A stretch of 7,594 nt of DNA from JBOHCT01 sp050699055 (GTDB taxonomy: Bacteria > Actinomycetota > Actinomycetes > Streptosporangiales > JBOHCT01). Shown in pieces: positions 1 to 5,200 of the stretch (within the stretch, counting starts at the first letter, position 1; each line of letters opens with the position of its first letter). The notes below the pieces were generated by a model. That model was not told where the DNA came from. It worked only from the letters and a program-made list of their open reading frames with translations, and ran no database searches. Location: positions 1 through 7,594 of the forward strand of contig JBOHCT010000203.1 of assembly GCA_050699055.1 (NCBI GenBank). Reading direction: 5' to 3'. The position numbers and the translations under genes are program-made.

Positions 1-1
1 C

Positions 2-166
2 AGCCTCATCGCTGACGGACCCCTCCTAGACATACGCCGCACCCGGGCGGGGGACGCGTGGGAGTCTCGCCAGCGGCCGAACCGCCCCGCGGGAGTAATG
101 CTGGGTATGCCCTTGGTCGGTCCTCCAGGTGGAGCGCGGCAGGCACCCGCGAACATCGACGCGTAG
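2..166 (+). CDS. miaB: C-terminal end of MiaB, tRNA-2-methylthio-N6-dimethylallyladenosine synthase (partial)
   Basis: The frame starting at base 2 is open from the window edge to the TAG at 164-166 and gives 54 residues. It begins SLIADGPLLDIRRTRAGDAWE, which matches my memory of actinomycete MiaB ends just after the TRAM domain (an ADG...RRTRAGDAWE pattern followed by a loose Pro/Gly/Ala-rich tail). MiaB is a radical-SAM enzyme that methylthiolates i6A37 in tRNA, using the product of MiaA, encoded about 0.9 kb downstream. The catalytic domains lie outside the window, so the call rests on this short tail and on the miaA neighbourhood. A poorly conserved tail of another protein cannot be fully excluded. 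No clear terminator follows the stop; a 5-bp GC stem (166-170 with 179-183) is too weak to call. Confidence 0.72.
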   Translation, partial: SLIADGPLLDIRRTRAGDAWESRQRPNRPAGVMLGMPLVGPPGGARQAPANIDA

Positions 167-354
167 CCGGCGTCCGCCCCGGCCCTCCCGAGTCCACGAC
201 CGACCGGGAGCCCGCGCAGCCGCAGCCATTCGATGCGCGTCCTGCGCGGGCCCCAACGGAGAACTACCCCGCGATCGGTCGGTCTGAGGGCAGCACCCAC
301 TCGCGTATCCGCGGTTGGCACCCTCGGGCTCGCGTTGAGCCGCACGGGTACGGC

Positions 355-390
355 CATATGACACGCGACCCATGTGAGCCGTGTCGTATG
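355..390. terminator. Hairpin between the convergent miaB and antitoxin genes
   Basis: Bases 355-365 (CATATGACACG) and 380-390 (CGTGTCGTATG) form an 11-bp stem with one T-G wobble and a 14-base loop. It lies between the 3' ends of two convergent genes, miaB (ends 166) and the minus-strand antitoxin (ends 440), where a shared terminator or mRNA-end hairpin would be expected. There is no T-run on either side, so it would be a non-canonical actinobacterial terminator at best. A smaller perfect stem, 327-331 with 337-341 (GGCTC/GAGCC), lies just upstream. The rest of 167-439 shows no convincing gene or other signal. Confidence 0.4.
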
Positions 391-439
391 AGTTGGCTAC
401 CGCGTTGCGAGCTGGTTCCGGAGATCGGCTCAGCCGGCC

Positions 440-796
440 TCACCCGCCGTGGCGACCGCCTTCGCGGCCGCCACCACCGCCACCGCCTTCGTCACCGCCA
501 CCGCCTTCGTCACCGCCGCCGCCGTGACCCTCACCGCCGCCGCCTTGGCCGCCGCCGCCCTGGCCGCCGCCGCCCTGGCCGCCGCCGCCCTGGCCGCCGC
601 CGCCCTGGCCGCCGCCGGGACCGCCTTCGTCCCCAGTGCCCAGGTACTCTCCGGCCTTCTCGGTTCCCTTGTCGATCTGCTCGCCGTACTTGCCTCCGGT
701 CTTCTCATCGACGAAGTCGGAGGCCTTGTCCATACCCTTCTGTACCTGCTCGGGGTTCTCCTTCGCCTTTCCGCGAAGCTTGTCGAACAGACCCAT
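440..796 (-). CDS. MT0933/Rv0909-type antitoxin-like protein with glycine-rich tail
   Basis: A 118-residue protein. Residues 1-53 are a charged, probably helical head (MGLFDKLRGKAKENPEQVQK, then KASDFVDEKTGGKYGEQIDK) that matches the small actinobacterial family named MT0933-like antitoxin. In Mycobacterium tuberculosis the homologue Rv0909 is paired with the SRPBCC-fold toxin Rv0910; no toxin gene is visible next to this one. Residues 58-118 are almost all glycine, with GGGGQ repeats (about 63-88), then GGGGDE repeats and a basic/acidic end (REGGRHGG). Such a tail is not part of the core family and is probably disordered. There is no signal peptide or membrane segment. The ATG (796-794) is preceded on the minus strand by AAGGGGG about 8 bases upstream, a good ribosome site. 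The actual function is unproven; stress-related or nucleic-acid-binding roles are equally possible. Confidence 0.75.
   Translation of the reverse strand: MGLFDKLRGKAKENPEQVQKGMDKASDFVDEKTGGKYGEQIDKGTEKAGEYLGTGDEGGPGGGQGGGGQGGGGQGGGGQGGGGQGGGGEGHGGGGDEGGGGDEGGGGGGGREGGRHGG
487..522. repeat. Two 18-bp tandem units in the antitoxin tail
   Basis: Units at 487-504 and 505-522 share CTTCGTCACCGCC and differ at one base. On the minus strand each encodes a six-residue Gly4-Asp-Glu block. The unit length is a multiple of three, so copy-number change keeps the frame. Confidence 0.7.
545..619. repeat. Five 15-bp tandem units in the antitoxin tail
   Basis: Units of CTGGCCGCCGCCGCC occupy 545-559 (first base T), 560-574, 575-589, 590-604 and 605-619 (degenerate at the end). 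The three central copies are identical. Read on the minus strand they encode GGGGQ pentapeptides. This is a typical slippage-prone minisatellite, and its copy number is also at risk of misassembly. Confidence 0.85.
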
Positions 797-902
797 GATG
801 TGAGCCCCCTTCTAAAGGAAGAGGTTGTGGACATACCCACTACCGTCTCCCCTCTCACATCCTCGGCGAACGAAGATCCATCACGCAAGTACCAGGCAGG
901 GG

Positions 903-923
903 CGCGCTGTCGCACGCAGCGCG
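903..923. other. GC-rich hairpin in the antitoxin/miaA divergent intergenic region
   Basis: CGCGCTG (903-909) and CAGCGCG (917-923) form a perfect 7-bp stem with a 7-base loop, followed by GGCTTTCG. A second, 5-bp stem lies at 975-979 with 985-989 (CCTGC/GCAGG). The 259-base gap 797-1055 must hold the promoters of both divergent genes, but I could not identify a convincing -35/-10 pair. If miaA is transcribed from upstream of 903, both stems would be in its 5' leader. In such GC-rich DNA short stems arise easily by chance. Confidence 0.3.
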
Positions 924-1055
924 GCTTTCGCCACGAAATGGTCCGCTACGCCGGTAGTGCGGTCGGGAGACGTTCCTGCAGGTCGCAGGCGCAGAAGTGG
1001 CCACTCTCGCCATGGATGACCGACCGCGGCCAGTTCGCCTGGGAAACTTGGTGCC

Positions 1056-1967
1056 GTGTCGCACACGAGGGTGGTCGCCGTAGTCGGCCCTACGGCCGCG
1101 GGAAAGTCGGAGCTCGGCCTCCGCCTCGCGCGGGCCCTGGCCGGCGAGGTGGTCAACGCCGATTCCATGCAGCTCTACCGCGGCATGGACATCGGGACCG
1201 CGAAGGTATCCCTGGCGGAGCGCGAGCGCGTCCTCCATCACCTCCTCGATGTGTGCCAGGTGACCGCGACCGCGAGCGTCGCCGAGTACCAGCGCACGGC
1301 CCGCGGTCTCATCGACGACCTGCTCGCGCGCGGGCGTACGCCGATACTCGTGGGGGGATCGGGGTTGTACGTCCGGGCGGCCCTCGACAGCCTCGAGTTC
1401 CCCGGCACTGACCCGGATGTGCGGGACCGCTTGGCGGACGAGCTGCGCGCGTGCGGGGCGCCGGCCCTGCACCGTCGACTCGCCGCAGCCGACCCGGACG
1501 CGGCCGAGGGGGTCCTGCCGACCAACGGACGGAGAATCATACGCGCCCTCGAGGTCATCGAGCTGACCGGACGCCCGTTCACCGCCACTCTGCCCGAGCC
1601 CGCCTATGTCTACGACACGGTCCAGATCGGTCTGGAGGTTCCGCGACCCGAGCTGGCCGCGCGCATCGAGCGGCGAGTCGACCGCATGTGGCTTGCCGGC
1701 TTCGTCGAAGAGGTGCGTGGTCTGGAGGCAGAAGGTCTTCGGCGGGGCCCTACGGCGAGCCATGCCCTCGGCTATGCGCAGGTGCTGCGCTCACTGGCGG
1801 GCGACTGGAGCGAAGAGCACGCCAAGGAGGAGACCGTGCGAGCCACGCGGCGGTTCGCCCGCCGTCAGCGGTCGTGGTTCACCCGTGACCCGCGGGTCCA
1901 CTGGCTGCGCTACGACCGGCCCGACCTGCTCGAGGCGGCGCTGGCTATCGTCGCCTGTGATGAGTGA
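1056..1967 (+). CDS. miaA: tRNA dimethylallyltransferase (MiaA)
   Basis: MiaA transfers the dimethylallyl group of DMAPP to N6 of A37 in tRNAs reading UNN codons, making i6A, the substrate of MiaB. The 303-residue product has the family hallmarks in order: the P-loop GPTAAGKS (11-18), NADSMQLYRGMDIGTAK (34-50) with the catalytic Asp36, HHLLDV (61-66), the ILVGGSGLYVRAAL block (97-110), NGRRIIRALEV (157-167), and the C-terminal RRFARRQRSWFTRD (265-278). Length is normal. The GTG at 1056 fits family N-termini (short lead into VVAVVGPTAAGKS), although the ribosome site is poor (GGGA at 1041-1044). A GTG at 1071 would also keep the P-loop. It lies close to miaB, as usual in actinomycetes, but with the antitoxin gene inverted between them. 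It overlaps the next gene by 8 bases, suggesting co-transcription. Confidence 0.96.
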   Translation: MSHTRVVAVVGPTAAGKSELGLRLARALAGEVVNADSMQLYRGMDIGTAKVSLAERERVLHHLLDVCQVTATASVAEYQRTARGLIDDLLARGRTPILVGGSGLYVRAALDSLEFPGTDPDVRDRLADELRACGAPALHRRLAAADPDAAEGVLPTNGRRIIRALEVIELTGRPFTATLPEPAYVYDTVQIGLEVPRPELAARIERRVDRMWLAGFVEEVRGLEAEGLRRGPTASHALGYAQVLRSLAGDWSEEHAKEETVRATRRFARRQRSWFTRDPRVHWLRYDRPDLLEAALAIVACDE

Positions 1968-3426
1968 CGCGGGACCGGTGGCCACGGGTTCGGGTGGTGC
2001 GGTCGCCACCGTCGACCGGGATGCGACAGAAGCGGGGATCTCCGTCCTGCGGGAGGGCGGCAACGCGGTCGACGCGGCCGTCGCGGCGGCGGCGACGCTC
2101 GGGGTGACCGAGCCGTACGCGATGGGGGTCGGCGGCGGGAGCTTCCTCCTCTACCACGAGGCGGTCAGCGGCCGCGTGTACGCCGTCGACGGGCGGTCGG
2201 CGGCACCGGCCGCCCTGCCCGAGGACGTGTTCGACGGCCTCACCCGGGACGAGGCGACGACCGGAGGGCGTGCTGTCGGGGTGCCCGGTACGCCGCGGCT
2301 GTGGGAACGGGTTCTGGACTGGTGGGGTAGGCGCTCGCTGAGTCGGGCGCTCGAGCCCGCGATCGAGGTCGCCGAGCGGGGATTCGTGGTCGACCGGGAG
2401 TTCCGCGAGCAGACGCGCTTCTGCGCGCAGCGCTTGGCGGGGGTGCCCGCGAGCGCGGCGCTCTTCCTCACCCGGGGGGAAGCCCCGGCGATCGGGCGGA
2501 GGTTCCAGAACCCCCATCTCGCCGACACGTACCGCCTGCTCGCGTGTGAAGGTGCCGACGCCTTGTACCAAGGGGCACTGGCGCGCGAGATCGTGCGCGC
2601 GGTCAGGGAAGCGCGACGCCCCGGCTTCCTCTCCGAGGGAGACCTGTCCCGCTACGACGTGGTCCGCCGCGAGCCGGTTCACGTCGCCTACCGGGGTGTG
2701 GACGTGTACGGGATGGGCCCGCCGTCGTTGGGGGGGTCGACGGTCGGCAGGGTCCTTCGCGGGCTGGCCGAGGCGGACGGGTCGGACGAGACCGGCGCGC
2801 TTCACGGCTTTCTGACCGCCTGCCGGGCGGCGTTCGCCGACCGGGCGCGGACGTCGTACGAGGGGGATTCCACCAGCAACCTTGTCACGGCCGACGGTCA
2901 CGGCAACGTCGTCGCCCACACGCTTACCATCGAACGGACAGGAGGGTCGGCCGTCACCGTGCCGGGACGCGGTTTCCTCCTCGGCAATGAGCTGACCGAC
3001 TTCGTCCGTCCCCGCCCAGGTCGTAGGCCGCGCAGCGACATGAGCCCGACCATCGTGCTGCGGGATGGGCGGCCGTTGCTCGCTCTCGGGGCGGCGGGCG
3101 GCGCGACGATCATCACCACGGTGGCGCAGATCCTGTTCGGGCGGGTCGCGCTGGGGCTGGACCTGCCGGGGGCGCTCGCCGCCCCACGGGTCTCCCAGCG
3201 TGACGGTGCGACCGCCGAGGCGGAGCCGGCGTTCATGGACCGCCCGGAACGCGGGGCGCTGGAGCGGCTCGGGCGGCGCTTCGTGCTCCCCAAGACCACG
3301 TACGGGCCGGAACCGGAGCTCAGCGCGGCGACCGCGCTCGAGGTCTTGGACGACGGGCAGGTCCAGGCCGTCGCCGAGCCGGTACGCCGCGGCGGCGGCG
3401 CCGCAGCCGCTCACGACCGACCATGA
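1960..3426 (+). CDS. Compact gamma-glutamyltransferase-like Ntn hydrolase without signal peptide
   Basis: A 488-residue homologue of gamma-glutamyltransferase, which cleaves itself into two subunits and then hydrolyses or transfers gamma-glutamyl groups. Visible family blocks: GGNAVDAAVAAAATLGVTEPY (33-53), GVGGGSFLLY (56-65), VDGRSAAPAAL (76-86, with the substrate-binding Arg79), YGMGPPSLGGSTVG (250-263), the self-cleavage site before Thr305 (GDS then TSNLVTAD), LTIE (322-325), LLGNELTDF (340-348), DMSPTIV (360-366) and GAAGGATIITT (377-387), with the oxyanion Gly pair 380-381. Three departures stand out: no signal peptide, although most bacterial homologues are exported; only 10 residues between AFADR and Thr305, where E. 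coli has about 54; and a shortened lid loop after residue 348, with Asp360 where E. coli has Ser463. The start ATG 1960 overlaps the miaA stop. The open frame continues upstream, but only as a miaA shadow. It may be cytoplasmic, with an altered substrate, or poorly active. Confidence 0.85.
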   Translation: MSDAGPVATGSGGAVATVDRDATEAGISVLREGGNAVDAAVAAAATLGVTEPYAMGVGGGSFLLYHEAVSGRVYAVDGRSAAPAALPEDVFDGLTRDEATTGGRAVGVPGTPRLWERVLDWWGRRSLSRALEPAIEVAERGFVVDREFREQTRFCAQRLAGVPASAALFLTRGEAPAIGRRFQNPHLADTYRLLACEGADALYQGALAREIVRAVREARRPGFLSEGDLSRYDVVRREPVHVAYRGVDVYGMGPPSLGGSTVGRVLRGLAEADGSDETGALHGFLTACRAAFADRARTSYEGDSTSNLVTADGHGNVVAHTLTIERTGGSAVTVPGRGFLLGNELTDFVRPRPGRRPRSDMSPTIVLRDGRPLLALGAAGGATIITTVAQILFGRVALGLDLPGALAAPRVSQRDGATAEAEPAFMDRPERGALERLGRRFVLPKTTYGPEPELSAATALEVLDDGQVQAVAEPVRRGGGAAAAHDRP

Positions 3427-3511
3427 TCCGTCTCTTGGGTCGGGGTGCGGACAATGCTGCGCTTGTGGACCCAACGACGCGGATCTTGCGGGCGATGTGG
3501 TCGGAGGGCCG

Positions 3512-3517
3512 TACGAT
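3512..3517 (+). promoter_or_regulatory. Possible -10 element for a leaderless dapF transcript
   Basis: TACGAT (3512-3517) fits the actinobacterial TANNNT -10 pattern and ends 7 bases before the dapF ATG at 3525. Transcription would therefore begin at or next to the start codon, a common leaderless arrangement in actinobacteria. A possible -35, TTGCGG (3486-3491), is 20 bases upstream, longer than ideal. The only purine-rich ribosome-site candidate, GGAGG at 3503-3507, is too far away (17 bases). Inferred from pattern only. Confidence 0.35.
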
Positions 3518-3524
3518 CGACAGC

Positions 3525-4457
3525 ATGCGGTTCGTCAAAGGGCACGGTACGCAGAACGACTTCGTCGTCCTGCCTGATCCCGATGGCGCGCTGGAGCTGA
3601 CCCCGGGGCTCGTGGCCGCGATCTGTGACCGGAGGCGGGGGGTCGGGGCCGACGGCGTGCTGCGCGTCGTCCCGACCAAGGCCATGCCCGAGGCCGCCGG
3701 CATGGCGGCGGAGGCCGAGTGGTTCATGGACTACCGCAACGCGGACGGCGGTATCGCCGAGATGTGCGGCAACGGCATCCGCGTCTACGCCCGCTACCTC
3801 GTCGAGGCCGGGCTGACTCAGCCCGGTGAGCTGCGCATCGCGACGCGTGCCGGGGTCAAGGCGGCGACGCTCGAGGCGTCCGGCGACGTGACCGTCGACA
3901 TGGGGCGCTCCGAGGTCCTTGGCGAGGCGACGGCCCATATCGGCGGCGCCGCGTACGAGGGCCTGCGGGTGTCTCTCGGCAACCCCCATCTCGCGTGCAT
4001 GGTGACGTGCCCGGTGGCCGAGCTGCCGCTCGAACAGGCCCCAGAGGTCGACAGGGTGACGTTCCCTGAGGGCGTCAACCTCGAGGTTGTACGCTCTCTC
4101 GGCGACTCGCGTCTCGAGATGCGCGTCCACGAGCGCGGGGTCGGGGAGACCCGCTCGTGCGGTACGGGCGCGGTGGCCGTCGCCGCGGCGGCCGGGTACG
4201 GCGCCGGACGCGAGACCGGCACCTGGTCGGTCGACGTCCCTGGCGGGCGTCTCTCGGTGACGCTCGACGGGGGGACAAGCCTGCTCACCGGCCCAGCGAT
4301 GCTGGTCGCCGAAGGTGACCTGCGTTCCGACTGGGTGGAGGTCAACGCGTGCGCGATGGACATGACAGAATCGGCGGAGTTACCGCAGGGTAGGAGGTCG
4401 GCTCGGTCGTGTCCGTCTTGGATCGGTTCCGTCTCGACGGCAAGGCCGCGATCGTGA
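3525..4457 (+). CDS. dapF: Diaminopimelate epimerase (DapF)
   Basis: DapF converts LL- to meso-diaminopimelate, the lysine precursor and peptidoglycan cross-linking residue, by a PLP-independent two-cysteine mechanism. The 310-residue product starts MRFVKGHGTQNDF, the typical N-terminus. It contains RRGVGADGVLRV (37-48), FMDYRNADGGIAEMCGNGIR (67-86) with Cys81, GNPH (152-155), PEGVN (181-185), ERGVGET (203-209) and SCGTGAVA (211-218) with Cys212. Both catalytic cysteines are present. ATG 3525 is chosen because homologues begin there. An in-frame ATG at 3423 overlaps the upstream stop (ATGA), but the 34 residues it would add resemble nothing known and have weaker third-position GC bias. The conserved fold ends near residue 270; the remaining 40 residues look non-homologous, and the last 49 bases overlap the SDR gene. 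A small indel near the 3' end could explain this. Confidence 0.95.
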   Translation: MRFVKGHGTQNDFVVLPDPDGALELTPGLVAAICDRRRGVGADGVLRVVPTKAMPEAAGMAAEAEWFMDYRNADGGIAEMCGNGIRVYARYLVEAGLTQPGELRIATRAGVKAATLEASGDVTVDMGRSEVLGEATAHIGGAAYEGLRVSLGNPHLACMVTCPVAELPLEQAPEVDRVTFPEGVNLEVVRSLGDSRLEMRVHERGVGETRSCGTGAVAVAAAAGYGAGRETGTWSVDVPGGRLSVTLDGGTSLLTGPAMLVAEGDLRSDWVEVNACAMDMTESAELPQGRRSARSCPSWIGSVSTARPRS

Positions 4458-5170
4458 CGGGCGCGTCGTCGGGCCTCGGCGTCGCCTTCGCCCGCGGGCT
4501 CGCCGAGGCGGGTGCCGACGTCGCGCTCGGCGCGCGCCGGGCCGAGCGGCTCGAGGAGACGAAGCGGCTGGTCGAGAAGGCCGGCAGGCGCGCCGTCGCG
4601 GTGCCCACCGACGTGACAGAACCCGAGAGCTGTCGACGGCTGGTCGAGGCGACGGTGGAGGCCTTCGGCGGGGTCGACATCCTTGTCAACAACGCCGGGC
4701 TCGGCACGGCGGTGCCCGCGACTCGGGAGACGCCGGAGCAGTTCCACCAGGTCGTCGCCGCCAACCTGGAGGGCGCGTACTGGATGACCCAGGCGTGCGG
4801 GCGCGTCATGAGACCGGGCAGCTCGATCGTCAACATCGGCAGCGTCCTTGGCTCGACGACAGCGGGGCTGCCGCAGGCGGCGTACTCCTCCAGCAAGGCC
4901 GGGCTCGTCGGGCTCACCCGCGACCTCGCCCAGCAGTGGACCGGCCGTAAGGGGATCCGGGTCAACCTCATCGCGCCGGGTTTCTTCCCGAGCGAGATGA
5001 CCGACCAGTACCCCGAGGGCTACGTCGAGAGCCAGATGTCCCGTACACCCGCGGGCCGTCCAGGCGATCCCGAGGAGCTCGTCCCTGCCCTGCTTCTCCT
5101 CGCCAGCGACGCCGGCTCGTACGTCACGGGTGTGGTGCTGCCGGTGGACGGGGGCGTGCTGACGACGTGA
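4409..5170 (+). CDS. Short-chain dehydrogenase/reductase, FabG-like
   Basis: A 253-residue classical SDR with a Rossmann fold, catalysing NAD(P)-dependent oxidation or reduction of an alcohol/ketone. Residues seen: TGASSGLG (17-24) for cofactor binding, GARR (41-44) after the second strand with basic residues that favour NADP(H), a D-V pair at 68-69, NNAG (94-97), and the catalytic tetrad Asn119, Ser145, Tyr159 and Lys163 (YSSSK). The C-terminus VLPVDGGV is typical. AGGAGG (4392-4397) stands 11 bases before GTG 4409, supporting this start. That start overlaps the dapF tail by 49 bases in another frame. Its position directly before two acyl-CoA dehydrogenase genes suggests it oxidises a hydroxyacyl-CoA or related intermediate in the same degradation route. 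FabG-like, glucose-dehydrogenase-like and sterol/alcohol dehydrogenases share these motifs, so the substrate is unknown. Confidence 0.9.
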   Translation: MSVLDRFRLDGKAAIVTGASSGLGVAFARGLAEAGADVALGARRAERLEETKRLVEKAGRRAVAVPTDVTEPESCRRLVEATVEAFGGVDILVNNAGLGTAVPATRETPEQFHQVVAANLEGAYWMTQACGRVMRPGSSIVNIGSVLGSTTAGLPQAAYSSSKAGLVGLTRDLAQQWTGRKGIRVNLIAPGFFPSEMTDQYPEGYVESQMSRTPAGRPGDPEELVPALLLLASDAGSYVTGVVLPVDGGVLTT

Positions 5171-5189
5171 ATCCGTTCGACATCGCGTG

Positions 5190-5195
5190 AGGAGG
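5190..5195 (+). promoter_or_regulatory. Ribosome binding site deciding the start of the first FadE gene
   Basis: AGGAGG at 5190-5195 is a full Shine-Dalgarno match. Two in-frame GTG codons are near. The one at 5195 overlaps this motif and cannot use it; the one at 5201 lies 5 bases downstream. The start is therefore placed at 5201, which also gives the usual family N-terminus (M)DFRDTAEEAAFR. Confidence 0.8.
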
Positions 5196-5200
5196 TGCTC

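Noticed and set aside
58..798. Long plus-strand open frame of 246 codons across the miaB end and antitoxin gene
   Set aside because: It is antisense to the antitoxin, is made of Arg/His/Pro-rich low-complexity translation, and overlaps the recognised MiaB tail in another frame. It is a high-GC shadow.
797..855. GGGTAT-like stress sigma-factor -10 box upstream of the antitoxin (minus strand)
   Set aside because: A GGGTAT hexamer is present about 40 bases upstream, but no matching -35 element at the usual 14-16 base spacing was found.
1012..1083. Small upstream open frame (23 codons) overlapping the miaA start
   Set aside because: ATG 1012 to TAG 1081 is out of frame with miaA and has no ribosome site or recognisable leader-peptide pattern. 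It is likely chance.
449..1411. Plus-strand Ala-rich 320-codon open frame
   Set aside because: It is the antisense of the Gly-rich repeats followed by an out-of-frame reading of miaA, with no recognisable domain.
1945..3474. Minus-strand 509-codon open frame
   Set aside because: It lies exactly antisense to the gamma-glutamyltransferase gene and has no family motifs. It is a typical GC-skewed shadow.
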